Below are positions 36,917 through 46,625 of a stretch of 64,000 nt of DNA, one piece after another. The translations under genes and the position numbers were made by a program. The DNA lies in assembly GCF_002895925.1 (NCBI RefSeq), contig NZ_NWUO01000008.1:1-64000 (forward strand), in the 5' to 3' direction. Every line of letters starts with the position of its first letter. The first letter of the stretch is position 1. The stretch is from Mixta theicola (GTDB lineage: Bacteria > Pseudomonadota > Gammaproteobacteria > Enterobacterales > Enterobacteriaceae). The notes under the pieces were generated by a model that had not been told where the DNA came from, made no database searches, and saw only the letters and a list, made by a program, of their open reading frames with translations.

Positions 36917-37951
36917 TTACTGGCTAAGGGCTGCCTGGAAGACCGCCACCAGCGCGTCGTTTTGCGACTGCGTTAGTACGTGGCCTTTCGGATCGATAAA
37001 CTGCAGGCTGCTGCGGTTATCAAGATCGCCGACCTGCAGCTTGTAATCGCCATTCGGCAGCTGCGGATCTTTGGCGCCGATTTCATCCCAGGTACTGTCG
37101 CCCGGCGCTTTATAGGTCACCGCCATGCTGCCCTGCGAACGGTTGCTGTCGGTCACGTCCATACCGATACGCTTCAGCGCGGCCGGCAGACGCTGCCAGG
37201 CGACATTAAACGGCGCACGCAGGATCAGATTCGGCAAGCCGGTATCATCCGCCCCGCTCTGCACATCAATCTGTGCGGCGCTGCGGTTGGCGGCGGCGTC
37301 CTGCGCGGCGGTTTCCATCTTATCCATGCCGGTACTGATGTCGTTCAGCATCTGCGCGGTGTAACGCTGGATCTGCGTCGGCGAGGTAACATCGTTGCCC
37401 GCCTGCTGCAACTGCAGCAGTTTTACGGTCAGCGCCTGCTGATAACCCTGCTGCTGCACGCTTATCTGATAGCGGCCGCGGTACTGGTTATCTTCATCCG
37501 CACGGTTCCATTCTACCCAGTCGGTGGTCAGCTGCTGGCTGGCATCCTGACGCGCGGCGATCGGGAAATGGTAAGACTGCACCACATTGACCACCTGTGA
37601 CCAGACTGAACCGCTGCGGCTGTTTTCCATCATCAACACGCCGGTATTGCCGGTAAACTGCGCGCGCGCGCCGTTCATCAGCGCCAGCGGCTGAGCCGGC
37701 GGACGAATATCCAGCTGTTTGCCCGTCGCGCCGTTAGCGTTGGCGTGCGGCACATCGTAATCTCCGTTTTGCAGCGGCAGAATCATCCCTGCCGGCGCGC
37801 GTAAATCCTGCAGCTCAGCCGCCTGCAGGTAAGATTCGTCCCCACTGACCTGGCGCTTATAGCGCTGATCGTTGGAACAACCTGCCAGCAGCATCACCGT
37901 GGATAGCCCAACGATAGTCGCTATCGTGGACTTTTTTACTGAATAAGCCAT
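36917..37951 (-). CDS. bamC: Outer membrane assembly lipoprotein BamC
   Basis: A 344-residue lipoprotein of the BAM complex that folds outer-membrane proteins. The lipobox MLLAGC puts the lipidated cysteine at C25; the following unstructured stretch ([29 protein letters not shown]) is the part that wraps around BamD, and two helix-grip domains complete the chain, ending [20 protein letters not shown] as in E. coli. It lies 14 bases after dapA in the same operon. Confidence 0.96.
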   Translation of the reverse strand: MAYSVKKSTIATIVGLSTVMLLAGCSNDQRYKRQVSGDESYLQAAELQDLRAPAGMILPLQNGDYDVPHANANGATGKQLDIRPPAQPLALMNGARAQFTGNTGVLMMENSRSGSVWSQVVNVVQSYHFPIAARQDASQQLTTDWVEWNRADEDNQYRGRYQISVQQQGYQQALTVKLLQLQQAGNDVTSPTQIQRYTAQMLNDISTGMDKMETAAQDAAANRSAAQIDVQSGADDTGLPNLILRAPFNVAWQRLPAALKRIGMDVTDSNRSQGSMAVTYKAPGDSTWDEIGAKDPQLPNGDYKLQVGDLDNRSSLQFIDPKGHVLTQSQNDALVAVFQAALSQ

Positions 37952-37965
37952 TAACTCTCCCTAAA

Positions 37966-38844
37966 TTACAGCAGACCCGCATTTTTCAGCGCCTGCTCCA
38001 CAACCGGACACGCCGCCGCAGTTAACGGAACCATTGGCAGACGCAGGGTATCGGTCGCGATTAATCCCAGTTTTTTCGCGGCCCATTTCACCGGAACAGG
38101 ATTGGGTTCAACAAACAGTTTCTGATGCAGATGCATCAGGCGCTGGTTTAGATGACGCGCCTCGGCGAAGTTGCCCTCGCGCGCCAGCCGACACAGCTCA
38201 ACCATTTCACGTGCGGCGATGTTTGCCGTAACGGAAATCACGCCGTGGCCGCCCAGCTGCATAAAATCCAGTGCGGAGGCGTCATCGCCGCTGACCAGCA
38301 CGAACTCATCATCAACCAGCTCTTGGATCTGGCTGACGCGGGATAAGTTCCCGGTCGCCTCTTTGATCCCGATAATATTTTTGATTTCCGCCAGGCGCGC
38401 CACCGTTTCGGGCAGCATATCGCAGCCGGTGCGCGACGGTACGTTATACAGCATTTGCGGCAGATCGGTACTTTCCGCTATCGCTTTAAAGTGCTGATAC
38501 AGCCCTTCCTGCGTCGGACGGTTGTAATAAGGCGTTACGGTAAGGCAGCCGATAACGCCGCTATTTTCGAAGCGTTTGGTCAGAGAGATGCCTTCTGCGG
38601 TGGCGTTCGCGCCGGTTCCGGCAATCACCGGAATGCGGCCGCAGGCCAGGTCAAGCGTCATCATCACCACATCGCCATGCTCATCATGACTAAGCGTTGC
38701 GGATTCGCCGGTAGTTCCCACAGAAACGATGGCGGATGTCCCGCTCTCGACATGATAATCAATCAGTTTTTTCAGGCTCGCACGGCAGACATTACCTTTG
38801 TCATCCATTGGCGTAACGAGCGCAACAATACTTCCCGTGAACAT
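37966..38844 (-). CDS. dapA: 4-hydroxy-tetrahydrodipicolinate synthase DapA
   Basis: A 292-residue TIM-barrel lyase (E. coli 292) that condenses pyruvate with aspartate semialdehyde, the first committed step toward lysine and diaminopimelate. The Schiff-base lysine is K161 in [10 protein letters not shown]44 and T45 in GTTGES, Y107 and Y133 ([10 protein letters not shown]) complete the catalytic set. The ATG at 38844 follows gagggg, the six codons upstream being outside the conserved protein. It is the first gene of dapA-bamC and divergent from gcvR. Confidence 0.97.
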   Translation of the reverse strand: MFTGSIVALVTPMDDKGNVCRASLKKLIDYHVESGTSAIVSVGTTGESATLSHDEHGDVVMMTLDLACGRIPVIAGTGANATAEGISLTKRFENSGVIGCLTVTPYYNRPTQEGLYQHFKAIAESTDLPQMLYNVPSRTGCDMLPETVARLAEIKNIIGIKEATGNLSRVSQIQELVDDEFVLVSGDDASALDFMQLGGHGVISVTANIAAREMVELCRLAREGNFAEARHLNQRLMHLHQKLFVEPNPVPVKWAAKKLGLIATDTLRLPMVPLTAAACPVVEQALKNAGLL

Positions 38845-39001
38845 TGGCCATCCCCTCGACAAACAAGTGCTTCATGGTACGTTTGACCGGCGGGGAAAAG
38901 CAAGCGAACAGAGGCCGGGAGCGCTTGGCAGAGGGTATTTTTTATGTTTACCTACGGGTTATTACGATTACTTATCAGCTGACCCCACAGGAAGAGTTAT
39001 T

Positions 39002-39595
39002 TTGCCGCAGACACCGCAACACTTTTTGGTCATTACGGCGTTGGGCGTCGATCGTCCGGGGATCGTCAATGCCATTACCCGTCACGTCAGCAGCTGCGGC
39101 TGTAATATTGAAGATAGTCGTCTGGCCATGTTGGGCGATGAGTTTACCTTTATCATGCTGCTTTCCGGCAGCTGGAACGCGATTACCTTAATTGAGTCTA
39201 CGCTGCCGCTGAAGGGCGCCGAGCTGGAGCTGCTCATCGTGATGAAGCGCACCAACGCCAGCCGTCGGCCGCCGATGCCGGAAACCGTTTGGGTGCAGGT
39301 GGAGGTCAACGACTCGCCGCATATTATCGAACGCTTTACCGACCTGTTTGATTCACACCAGATGAATATCGCTGAGCTGGTTTCGCGTACCCAGCTAACG
39401 CAAGAACATCAGCCACCTTTGCTCTATATTCAGATCACGGCCCACAGCCCGGCGCACCGGGACGCAACATTGATCGAGCAGGCGTTTCACGCCCTATGTA
39501 CAGAACTTCATGCGCAAGGCACTATTAGCGTGGTGAATTATCCGCAGCATGACGAGAAAATGGAGATTAGTGATGAATCCACTGAAAGCCGGTGA
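39002..39595 (+). CDS. gcvR: Glycine cleavage system transcriptional repressor GcvR
   Basis: A 197-residue two-ACT-domain protein that binds GcvA and keeps gcvTHP off when glycine is scarce. First ACT domain: HFLVITALGVDRPGIVNAITRHVSSCGCNIEDSRLAMLGDEFTFIMLLSG; the second begins WVQVEVNDSPHIIERFTDLFDSHQMNIAELVSRT. No ATG is available near the family start, and a TTG at 39002 with aggaag about ten bases upstream fits, giving a protein of the expected length (E. coli 190). The longer frame back to 38798 would run through the dapA promoter. It overlaps bcp by 23 bases. Confidence 0.93.
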   Translation: MPQTPQHFLVITALGVDRPGIVNAITRHVSSCGCNIEDSRLAMLGDEFTFIMLLSGSWNAITLIESTLPLKGAELELLIVMKRTNASRRPPMPETVWVQVEVNDSPHIIERFTDLFDSHQMNIAELVSRTQLTQEHQPPLLYIQITAHSPAHRDATLIEQAFHALCTELHAQGTISVVNYPQHDEKMEISDESTESR

Positions 39596-40040
39596 TACCG
39601 CACCGAAATTTAGTTTGCCCGATCAGGACGGCGAACAAGTAAATTTAACCGACTTCCAGGGACAGCGCGTTTTGGTCTATTTCTATCCCAAAGCGATGAC
39701 GCCCGGTTGCACCGTTCAGGCATGTGGCCTGCGTGACAATATGGATGAACTGAAAAAAGCGGGCGTGGAAGTGCTGGGGATCAGTACCGATAAGCCAGAA
39801 AAGCTGTCGCGTTTCGCCGAAAAAGAGCTGTTAAATTTTACGCTGCTGTCTGATGAAAATCATGAGGTCAGCCAGCAGTTTGGCGTCTGGGGAGAAAAAA
39901 CTTTTATGGGGAAAACCTACGACGGTATTCACCGCATTAGTTTTTTAATTGATGCCAACGGCCATGTTGAAAAGGTTTTCGATGATTTCAAAACCAGCAA
40001 CCACCACGATATTGTGATGGATTATCTGAAATCAGCCTGA
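39573..40040 (+). CDS. bcp: Thiol peroxidase Bcp (peroxiredoxin Q)
   Basis: A 155-residue cytoplasmic peroxiredoxin that reduces hydrogen peroxide and organic peroxides with thioredoxin. The peroxidatic C46 and resolving C51 are in AMTPGCTVQACGLRD; DGEQVNLTDFQGQRVLVYFYPKA and VLGISTDKPEKLSRFAEKELLNFTLLSDE match E. coli Bcp. The ATG at 39573 lies inside the end of gcvR and follows ggag, so the two genes are coupled, as in E. coli. No hyf genes follow; perM is next on the other strand. Confidence 0.96.
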   Translation: MNPLKAGDTAPKFSLPDQDGEQVNLTDFQGQRVLVYFYPKAMTPGCTVQACGLRDNMDELKKAGVEVLGISTDKPEKLSRFAEKELLNFTLLSDENHEVSQQFGVWGEKTFMGKTYDGIHRISFLIDANGHVEKVFDDFKTSNHHDIVMDYLKSA

Positions 40041-40048
40041 GAAAACGC

Positions 40049-40067
40049 GTGGCGTCAACGACGCCAC
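40049..40067. terminator. Hairpin between convergent bcp and perM
   Basis: GTGGCGTC and GACGCCAC pair around a three-base AAC loop. On the minus strand it is followed by a short T-run (cgcgTTTTCTC), suiting termination of perM. Confidence 0.6.
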
Positions 40068-40075
40068 CATCGCCG

Positions 40076-41143
40076 TTATTGAAACTCGCCTCCTGAGGTA
40101 TCTTCAGGCCAGGCATGAATCACCGCTTTGATAAGCGTCGCCAGCGGAATGGCGAAAAATACGCCCCAAAAGCCCCACAGTCCGCCAAAAATCACCACCG
40201 CCAGCATAATCACCAGTGGATGCAGGTTCACCGCTTCGGAGAACAGCACCGGCACCAGCACGTTGCCATCCAGCGCCTGGATAACCAGATAGACCATCAT
40301 CATCGTCCAGAAATCGCTGCCTAATCCCCACTGAAACAGCCCAACGCAGATCACCGGCAGCGTCACCGCCAGCGCACCGATATAAGGGATCAGCACCGAC
40401 AGGCCAACCAGCACCGCCAGCAACAGCGCATAATTCAGGCCCAGCACCAGAAAAGCAATCCAGGTCGCGACGCCGACCACTATCATTTCCAGCACCTTGC
40501 CGCGAATATAGTTGGTGATCTGCTGATTCATCTCGCTCCAGACCTGCCCTGCCAGACCGCGATTGCGCGGCAGCACGCGGCGCACCGCGTTCAGCATCTG
40601 CTGCTTATCCTTTAGCAGGAAAAAGAGCATCAGCGGCACCAGCACCAGATAGATGGTTATCGTCATTAAACCCACCAGCGAGGCCAGCGAATATTTCACC
40701 ACCGATTCCCCAACGCCCGACAGCCGACTGCGCAAATTCTCGATCACAATATCGACAATACCGGCATCGGCCAGCGCCGGAAACCGCGCCGGCAGCCCTG
40801 CGGAGAAGGCGTAGAGTTTATTCAGCATGTTCGGCGTATCATGCACTAAATGAATGCCCTGCTGCCAGGCAACCGGCGCGACCACCAGCACAAAAAGCAG
40901 CAGAATACCGACGAAGAACGCCAGCACAATAGTCGTGGCCCAGCGGCGGGAACAGCCCAGACGCTCCAGGCGCACCGTGGGCCACTCCAGCAGATAAGCC
41001 ATTACCAGCGCCACCAGCAGCGGGGCCAGCAAGTCGCTGAGAAAAAACAGAATGCAAAAAGCTGCCAGCAGAATCACCAGCAGGGCAATCGCCTCCGGAT
41101 CGCTAAAGCGGCGGCGATACCATTGAATCAAAAGAGCCAGCAT
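40076..41143 (-). CDS. perM: AI-2E family transporter PerM
   Basis: A 355-residue membrane protein of the AI-2E/PerM family with about eight helices: DPEAIALLVILLAAFCILFFLSDLLAPLLVALVMAYLLEWP at the N-terminus, the central GLMTITIYLVLVPLMLFFLLKDKQQMLNAVRRVLPRNR and the C-terminal NYALLLAVLVGLSVLIPYIGALAVTLPVI and GGLWGFWGVFFAIPLATLIKAV. It matches E. coli PerM (YfgO) next to bepA. Family members have been proposed as small-molecule permeases or sodium-coupled antiporters; the substrate is not settled. Confidence 0.92.
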   Translation of the reverse strand: MLALLIQWYRRRFSDPEAIALLVILLAAFCILFFLSDLLAPLLVALVMAYLLEWPTVRLERLGCSRRWATTIVLAFFVGILLLFVLVVAPVAWQQGIHLVHDTPNMLNKLYAFSAGLPARFPALADAGIVDIVIENLRSRLSGVGESVVKYSLASLVGLMTITIYLVLVPLMLFFLLKDKQQMLNAVRRVLPRNRGLAGQVWSEMNQQITNYIRGKVLEMIVVGVATWIAFLVLGLNYALLLAVLVGLSVLIPYIGALAVTLPVICVGLFQWGLGSDFWTMMMVYLVIQALDGNVLVPVLFSEAVNLHPLVIMLAVVIFGGLWGFWGVFFAIPLATLIKAVIHAWPEDTSGGEFQ

Positions 41144-41326
41144 GGCATTTCCTTCCCTGTATCAACAAGGCTGACGATTGTACTGAAATGCGCGGCAGAA
41201 GACAGAACTACCTGAAGACTTAACGTTCACCGATCGGCGCTCCGGCCTCTTCCGACACGTTGAGCGCGATAAAGCGCCTCGGCGCAAACAGGGCGGGAAG
41301 TGAGTAAAGCCGCGAGCAATTAATAC
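41144..41326. other. Short gap upstream of perM
   Basis: About 180 bases holding the perM promoter on the minus strand; nothing else recognisable. Confidence 0.35.
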
Positions 41327-41359
41327 AAAAATGACACTGCCACAGGCAATGTCATTTTT
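41327..41359 (-). terminator. Terminator of the DsrE-like gene
   Basis: AAAAATGACA and TGTCATTTTT form the outer stem, with TGCC/GGCA inside and an ACA loop; one base bulges on each side. It is 34 bases past the stop of the DsrE-like gene and T-rich on both outer strands. Confidence 0.8.
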
Positions 41360-41393
41360 GATAACGCTACAGAAAGAGCGAAAGAGGAAATAA

Positions 41394-42002
41394 TCAGAGC
41401 ATTAACAGCGCATAGCCCTGATTTTGCAGCGTGGCTACCGTGGTGCCGCTGGAGATAGTATGGGTAACCGATTTATCAATCCACTCGCGATCGATATGGT
41501 GGAAGGCAACCGACTGATCGCAGACGGTAACCTTCACGCCAGCCTTTTCCAGCTCGCTAATCATTTTAAGGCTGGGATTATCGATACCGTAAGCTTTATG
41601 GTATTGTTCATTATTCAACCCGGCAATAACGGCATCACCGTTCATTGATACCACAAAGTTAAGTTTATTCAGTGGAATACCCGCCGCGTAATAGAGGTTT
41701 ACCACGCGCGAAACGCGTTCCAGCCCCAGGTGCGGATCTTTAAAATCGCCGTCATAGCTGTTGAGCTGAAAGACAATTTTATTGCTGAGAGTAGCATCAT
41801 TACGCGGATTATACGCGGGCGTATCCACGTAATGAATTTTTCCATAATTAGCGATAGCCGGCGTTGACCAGAAACCTTCCGGCTCGCTCTTGCTGTTCTC
41901 GATATGGTTATTGACTTTGGCATAAAGCTGTGGTGCCTGAAGCACATTACCGCCGACAAAACCGGCCAGAGCCGCCACGACGATATAAGTTACGGGACGC
42001 AT
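41394..42002 (-). CDS. Exported DsrE/DsrF-like protein
   Basis: A 202-residue protein with an N-terminal hydrophobic segment (YIVVAALAGFVGGNVLQA, residues 5-22) that serves as signal peptide or anchor, then a DsrE-like fold: KIVFQLNSYDGD, RVVNLYYAAGIPLNKLNFVVSMNGDAVIAGL, and the family's typical GVKVTVCDQSV with one cysteine near residue 160. DsrE/DsrF proteins handle sulfur or act as small-molecule binders in the cytoplasm; an exported version is a known but poorly understood subgroup. It is transcribed alone, between perM and bepA, where E. coli has no gene. A ribosome site (aaaggag) precedes the ATG. Function unknown. Confidence 0.75.
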   Translation of the reverse strand: MRPVTYIVVAALAGFVGGNVLQAPQLYAKVNNHIENSKSEPEGFWSTPAIANYGKIHYVDTPAYNPRNDATLSNKIVFQLNSYDGDFKDPHLGLERVSRVVNLYYAAGIPLNKLNFVVSMNGDAVIAGLNNEQYHKAYGIDNPSLKMISELEKAGVKVTVCDQSVAFHHIDREWIDKSVTHTISSGTTVATLQNQGYALLML

Positions 42003-42914
42003 AAAAAAGCACTCCTTTCAAAGAGGATGTTAGACATAGAAAAACTGAACGTATTATATTTGCAGCAAAACCTTTTCCTGATTTTCAGGCGAATGAGCGC
42101 CTTCCGGAGGAATAAGAAATATCTCATCCGATTAACGCTCGCGAGGTCTTGACTGTATTTATTTGCCACTCAATTTTATTGCTGAGCCCTGTCGCTAAAT
42201 AATGTCCCGCACCGCCTGTTCCAGGCAAAGAAGCAATTAAAAAACCGGTTACTGCACAACGCATTTTTACTGCTCTCCGATGGATATTCAGCGGTGCCCG
42301 GATGGAAACTCCATCTCTATTTCTTAGCGGCCTTTTTTATCTATATCACAGACTCTTATTATGAAAATACAGGTTACGCAGCGGCACTAACGCGGTAATT
42401 TCATCTGGAAAACATAACCTCAGTAAACCATCGCGCTTTGCTTTATTTTTAATAAAGTGAGCTCAATCTATTAGTGGAATGTTGTTTTAAGAATAAACTT
42501 ATAAAATGAATAACGCCGACAGATCCAGAATAAAACAGGAAACAAAGCCAAACAAAAGGTAAGCTCGCCAGTTTTTAATTAAAGCATGGCTCTTAATTTG
42601 GTCTGATTTTATAAAAAAACATAAAACTGCCATGCCAGTTTAAAATGAGTAGCACCGGCTATTTTTGTCGAAGCCAAAAGCTTTGCTAACGGTTGTAAAA
42701 AAAAATCTGTGCAGCTGGTCAATAATTTTCAGAACTTACTTAAACAAATCCTGTGCCACTTTCAGTTTCTCTGAATAAGTTTACACAACTTTGAATTTTA
42801 CCCGTGCGCTGACTCACTGTTTTTCCCTTATATCATCAGGCTTAAACAGCCATTTCATTATGCAGATTACCTCGCTAAGATAGCGCTCTGAGCGCCAGCG
42901 CTGCGCTGGCATAT
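42003..42914. other. Long AT-rich non-coding stretch before bepA
   Basis: More than 900 bases with no convincing gene. A 46-codon minus-strand frame (42124-42264, start MRCAVTGFLIASLP) has a plausible ggag ten bases upstream but is short enough to be chance. The right end contains the inverted repeat GCCAGCGCTGCGCTGGC (42894-42910). The composition is more AT-rich than the neighbours, which may indicate decay of a former gene or acquired DNA. Confidence 0.4.
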
Positions 42915-42942
42915 GAACTATCAGGACCGGGATCGGTCGAAA
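42915..42942 (+). promoter_or_regulatory. Sigma-E-like promoter of bepA
   Basis: GAACTA (42915-42920), 16 bases, then TCGAAA (42937-42942) resembles the sigma-E pattern GAACTT-N16-TCAAA. It would start transcription about 20 bases before the bepA ATG. bepA belongs to the sigma-E regulon in E. coli, which supports the call. Confidence 0.5.
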
Positions 42943-42968
42943 CGTTACTCTTGCCCTGGGGAAGAAGC

Positions 42969-44435
42969 ATGGTTAATCGCCTGAAGAAAAATGTGATCGC
43001 TTCACTCTTCGTCACGCTGCTGGCGAGCAACGTGCTTCCTTCCCAGGCCGACGTCGCTGATACGCTGCCCGATATTGGCACCACTGCAGGCGGCACGCTG
43101 TCGATTAATCAGGAACTGCAGATGGGCGATTTTTACGTGCGCCAGCTGCGCGCCAGCGCACCGCTGATCAATGATCCCTTGCTTAATCAATATATTAACC
43201 AACTTGGTCTGCGTCTGGTTGCCCACGCCAATTCGGTACGTACGCCCTTTCATTTCTATCTGATCCGCAATGATGAAATAAACGCCTTCGCCTTCTTTGG
43301 CGGTAACGTTGTGCTGCATTCCGCCCTGTTTCGCGCCAGCGACGATGAAAGCCAGCTGGCCTCGGTATTGGCGCATGAAATCTCACACGTTACCCAGCGT
43401 CATCTGGCGCGTGCGATGGAAGAGCAGCAGCGCAACGCCCCGCTCACCTGGGTCGGCGCGCTGGGCTCGATTTTACTGGCGATGGCCAACCCACAGGCGG
43501 GCATGGCGGGCTTAGCCGGCACGCTGGCTGGCACCCAGCAGGGCGTTATCTCGTTTACGCAGAATAATGAACAGGAAGCGGATCGGATCGGAATTCAGGT
43601 ATTGCAGCGCGCCGGTTTCGATCCGCAGGCGATGCCGACCTTTTTACAGAAGCTGGCGGACCAGTCCCGCTTCGCCTTTAAGCCGCCGGAAATTCTGCTG
43701 ACCCACCCGCTGCCGGACAGCCGTCTGGCCGATGCCCGTAATCGGGCCAATCAGATGCGGCCGGTCGTGGTGCAATCTTCGCAGGATTACTATATGGCGA
43801 AAGCGCGCGCGCTGGGCATGTATGCTACCGGGCAAAACCAGCTGGGCGAAGATTTGCTGGATGAGTGGTCAAAAGGCAATGCGCGCCAGCAGCAGGCCGC
43901 GCAGTACGGCAGAGCGATTCTGTTTCTCGAAGCCAAAAGCTTCGCCAATGCGAAAAAGATTATCGAGCCGCTGCTGGCGAAAGATCCAGACAATGTCTGG
44001 TATCTGGATATTATGACTGACATTGACGTAGGTCTGAATCAGCCGCAAGCGGCGGTGAAGCTTCTGACGGCGCAAAAGGCCAGCAGCAGCGATCCGGTAT
44101 TGCAGCTCAACCTGGCGAATGCGCTGCTGGAAGCGAAACAGCCCGCTGCGGCCAGCCGGATCCTGCATCGCTATACCTGGGCGCATCCTGATGATAGTAA
44201 CGGTTGGGATCTGCTGGCGCAGGCGTCGGCGGCGCAAAACCTGCGTGATGAGGAGCTGTCGGCGCGAGCGGAAGGGCTGGCGTTAACCGGTCAGTTAGAT
44301 CAGGCGATCACTACCCTGAGCGGCGCCAGCGCTCAGGTAGCCTTAGGCAGCCTGACACAGGCGCGCTATGACGCGCGCATCGATCAGCTTCGTCAGCTGC
44401 AGCTACGCTTCCGTCAATATCAAAAAGGACGTTAA
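42969..44435 (+). CDS. bepA: Periplasmic chaperone and metalloprotease BepA
   Basis: A 488-residue periplasmic M48 metalloprotease with a TPR domain that helps LptD assembly and removes stalled outer-membrane proteins. A signal peptide (residues 1-27) is followed by the zinc motif H136-E-I-S-H140 and the third ligand glutamate in [15 protein letters not shown]; the C-terminal half (from about 300) has TPR-like helical repeats ending [21 protein letters not shown]. The ATG at 42969 follows ggggaag. It converges on hda five bases downstream; the arsC-like yfgD found after bepA in E. coli is absent. Confidence 0.95.
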   Translation: MVNRLKKNVIASLFVTLLASNVLPSQADVADTLPDIGTTAGGTLSINQELQMGDFYVRQLRASAPLINDPLLNQYINQLGLRLVAHANSVRTPFHFYLIRNDEINAFAFFGGNVVLHSALFRASDDESQLASVLAHEISHVTQRHLARAMEEQQRNAPLTWVGALGSILLAMANPQAGMAGLAGTLAGTQQGVISFTQNNEQEADRIGIQVLQRAGFDPQAMPTFLQKLADQSRFAFKPPEILLTHPLPDSRLADARNRANQMRPVVVQSSQDYYMAKARALGMYATGQNQLGEDLLDEWSKGNARQQQAAQYGRAILFLEAKSFANAKKIIEPLLAKDPDNVWYLDIMTDIDVGLNQPQAAVKLLTAQKASSSDPVLQLNLANALLEAKQPAAASRILHRYTWAHPDDSNGWDLLAQASAAQNLRDEELSARAEGLALTGQLDQAITTLSGASAQVALGSLTQARYDARIDQLRQLQLRFRQYQKGR

Positions 44436-44440
44436 TCGGC

Positions 44441-45142
44441 CTACAGCGCCAGGATTTCCTTAACAAACGGAATGGTTAACTTACGCTGGGCGCTAATCGA
44501 GGCCCGATCGAGCCGGTCCAGCGTGGTAAACAGCGTGCGCATCTCACGATCCAAACGTTTCAGCAGAAAACGTCCAACGTCTTCCGGCAGTTCGAAACCG
44601 CGCAGGCTGGCGCGCAGCTGCAGCGCCTGTAGCTTATCTTCATCCGATAGCGGCTGTAACTTATAGATTTGGCCCCAATCGAGGCGTGAAGCGAGATCCG
44701 GCAGCTTGAGATTAAGCTGGCGCGGCGGACGATCGCCGGTGATCAGCAGGCGAGTTTTACCGGTTTCGAGGATGCGATTATAAAGATCGAAGATCGCCAT
44801 TTCCCACGCCTCTTCACCGGCAATACATTCAATATTATCAATGCAGATCAGCGAGAGCTGTTCCATGCCATCCAGCACTTCCGGTACGAACCAGGTGCGT
44901 TTATCCAGCGGGACATAGCCAACGGCATCGCCGCGCGTTGACATTTCGGCACAGGCGGCATGCAACAGATGGCTGCGCCCGCCGCCCTGACGCGACCAGA
45001 AATAGAGATAACTGCCATGTTCCTGCCCTAAAGCACCTTTGAGTGCCGCCAGCAGGGACGGATTTTCTCCCGGCCAGAAACTGGCGAAGGTTTCATCATC
45101 CGGTAAATAGAGTGGCAGTGAAAGTTGTGCCGGCGTGTTCAG
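44441..45142 (-). CDS. hda: DnaA inactivator Hda
   Basis: A 233-residue AAA+ protein that with the DNA-bound beta clamp stimulates ATP hydrolysis by DnaA, preventing re-initiation of replication. The clamp-binding motif QLSLPL is near residue 6; [28 protein letters not shown] is the Walker B region and [26 protein letters not shown] the sensor part. As in E. coli the conserved start LNTPAQL has no ATG: a CTG at 45142 with tgaggtg just upstream is the probable start, a GTG two codons earlier (45148) the alternative. It is convergent with bepA. Confidence 0.93.
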   Translation of the reverse strand: MNTPAQLSLPLYLPDDETFASFWPGENPSLLAALKGALGQEHGSYLYFWSRQGGGRSHLLHAACAEMSTRGDAVGYVPLDKRTWFVPEVLDGMEQLSLICIDNIECIAGEEAWEMAIFDLYNRILETGKTRLLITGDRPPRQLNLKLPDLASRLDWGQIYKLQPLSDEDKLQALQLRASLRGFELPEDVGRFLLKRLDREMRTLFTTLDRLDRASISAQRKLTIPFVKEILAL

Positions 45143-45281
45143 AAGCACCTCAAGCGTGAACGGGCTAAAAACCGCGGTAGTTTAACACATCTTTCACGTG
45201 AAATGAAATTGCTGCCCCGCTGCTTTCGGGGGCAGCCTCTGCGGCAAAAGGCGCCCCAGAGCGCCTTTCTCTCCGCTGACC
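45143..45281. other. hda-uraA intergenic region
   Basis: Contains the hda promoter and a small GC-rich stem GGCGC/GCGCC (45250-45265) just past the uraA stop that may terminate uraA; its T-run on the minus strand is short. Confidence 0.4.
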
Positions 45282-46565
45282 TTACTCCTGCGATTTATCC
45301 GGCGCGTCCAGAATCACCTCTTCCGGGCGCAGCACGTTAATCACTTTAAAAATCAGGCTCAGCGCCACGCCAACAAGAGTCGCCAGCGCCATACCTTTCA
45401 GTTCAGCCGCGCCGATATGCACCTTCGCCCCGCTGACGCCGATAATCAAAATAACCGAGGTCAGGATCAGGTTCTGCGCCTTGTTATAGTCCACTTTTGA
45501 TTCAATCAGCACGCGAATACCGGATGCGCCGATCACGCCATACAGCAGCAGCGAAACCCCGCCCATGACCGGCACCGGGATCGCCTGAATAGCTGCCGCC
45601 AGCTTGCCGACGCAGGAGAGCAGGATAGCGATAATCGCCGCGCCGCCAATCACCCAGGTACTGTAAACGCGGGTAATCGCCATTACCCCGATATTTTCGC
45701 CGTAGGTGGTGTTCGGCGTCGAGCCGAAAAAGCCGGAAATAATGGTTGAGAAGCCGTTGGCAAACATTGAGCGATGCAGGCCGGGGTCACGGATCAGATC
45801 TTTTTTAACGATATTCGCCGTGACGACCAGATGCCCGACATGCTCGGCGATAACCACCAGCGCGGCCGGTAAAATCGTCAACATCGCATACCATTCGAAG
45901 CGCGGCGTATAGAAGGTCGGCAGCGCGAACCACGGCGCAGCCGCCACCCCGCTCCAGTCTACAATGCCCATCGCCCATGACAGCAGATAGCCTGCCAGCA
46001 CGCCGATCAGAATCGGGATGATCGCCAGAAAACCGCGAAACAGCACCGAACCAAATACGGTGACCGCCAGCGTCACCAGCGAAATGGTTACCGCGGTGCC
46101 ATCAACGGTAGCGTCGCTGGCGGGCAGCAGGCCAGCCATATTCGCCGCCACGCCCGCCAGTTCCAGCCCGATGACCGCGACAATCGCGCCCATTGCCGCC
46201 GGCGGGAACATCACATCCAGCCAGCCGGTGCCCGCTTTTTTCACAATCAGCGCCACCAGACAAAACAGCACGCCGCACAGAATAAAGCCGCCCAGCGCCA
46301 CCTCATAACCGAGCGGCAGCAGCAGCAGAACCGGCGAGATAAAGGCAAAGCTGGAACCTAAATAGGCAGGAATTTTACCCTTGCAGATAAACAGATAGAG
46401 CAAAGTACCGACGCCGTTAAACAGCAGCACGGTGGCCGGATTGATATGAAACAGAATCGGCACCAGCACCGTGGCGCCGAACATCGCGAACAGATGCTGA
46501 AAACTGAGCGGAATCGTTTGCAGTAGCGGTGGACGTTCGCTAACGCCAATCGCGCGACGAGTCAT
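45282..46565 (-). CDS. uraA: Uracil:proton symporter UraA
   Basis: A 427-residue nucleobase transporter of the NCS2/NAT family with fourteen helices. PPLLQTIPLSFQHLFAMFGATVLVPILF at the start and the family signature GFFGSTPNTTYGENIGVMAITRVYS are present; the glutamate of AEHVGHL and that of TYGEN line the uracil site in E. coli UraA. It follows upp on the minus strand, with a terminator-like hairpin between them, and forms the upp-uraA operon for uracil salvage. Confidence 0.96.
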   Translation of the reverse strand: MTRRAIGVSERPPLLQTIPLSFQHLFAMFGATVLVPILFHINPATVLLFNGVGTLLYLFICKGKIPAYLGSSFAFISPVLLLLPLGYEVALGGFILCGVLFCLVALIVKKAGTGWLDVMFPPAAMGAIVAVIGLELAGVAANMAGLLPASDATVDGTAVTISLVTLAVTVFGSVLFRGFLAIIPILIGVLAGYLLSWAMGIVDWSGVAAAPWFALPTFYTPRFEWYAMLTILPAALVVIAEHVGHLVVTANIVKKDLIRDPGLHRSMFANGFSTIISGFFGSTPNTTYGENIGVMAITRVYSTWVIGGAAIIAILLSCVGKLAAAIQAIPVPVMGGVSLLLYGVIGASGIRVLIESKVDYNKAQNLILTSVILIIGVSGAKVHIGAAELKGMALATLVGVALSLIFKVINVLRPEEVILDAPDKSQE

Positions 46566-46592
46566 GGAGTATCCCCTTGAGATGTTTTTGGC

Positions 46593-46619
46593 AAAAAAAA
46601 GCCGACTCTGCGGTCGGCT
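46593..46619 (-). terminator. Intercistronic terminator between upp and uraA
   Basis: AGCCGAC and GTCGGCT pair around TCTGCG, and on the minus strand the stem is followed by an eight-base T-run (46593-46600). It would stop most upp transcripts before uraA, lowering uraA expression. Confidence 0.8.
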
Positions 46620-46625
46620 GAATAA

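Noticed and set aside
42124-42264. 46-codon minus-strand frame MRCAVTGFLIASLP...
   Set aside because: Length is within chance expectation and I know no homologue; mentioned only as a candidate.
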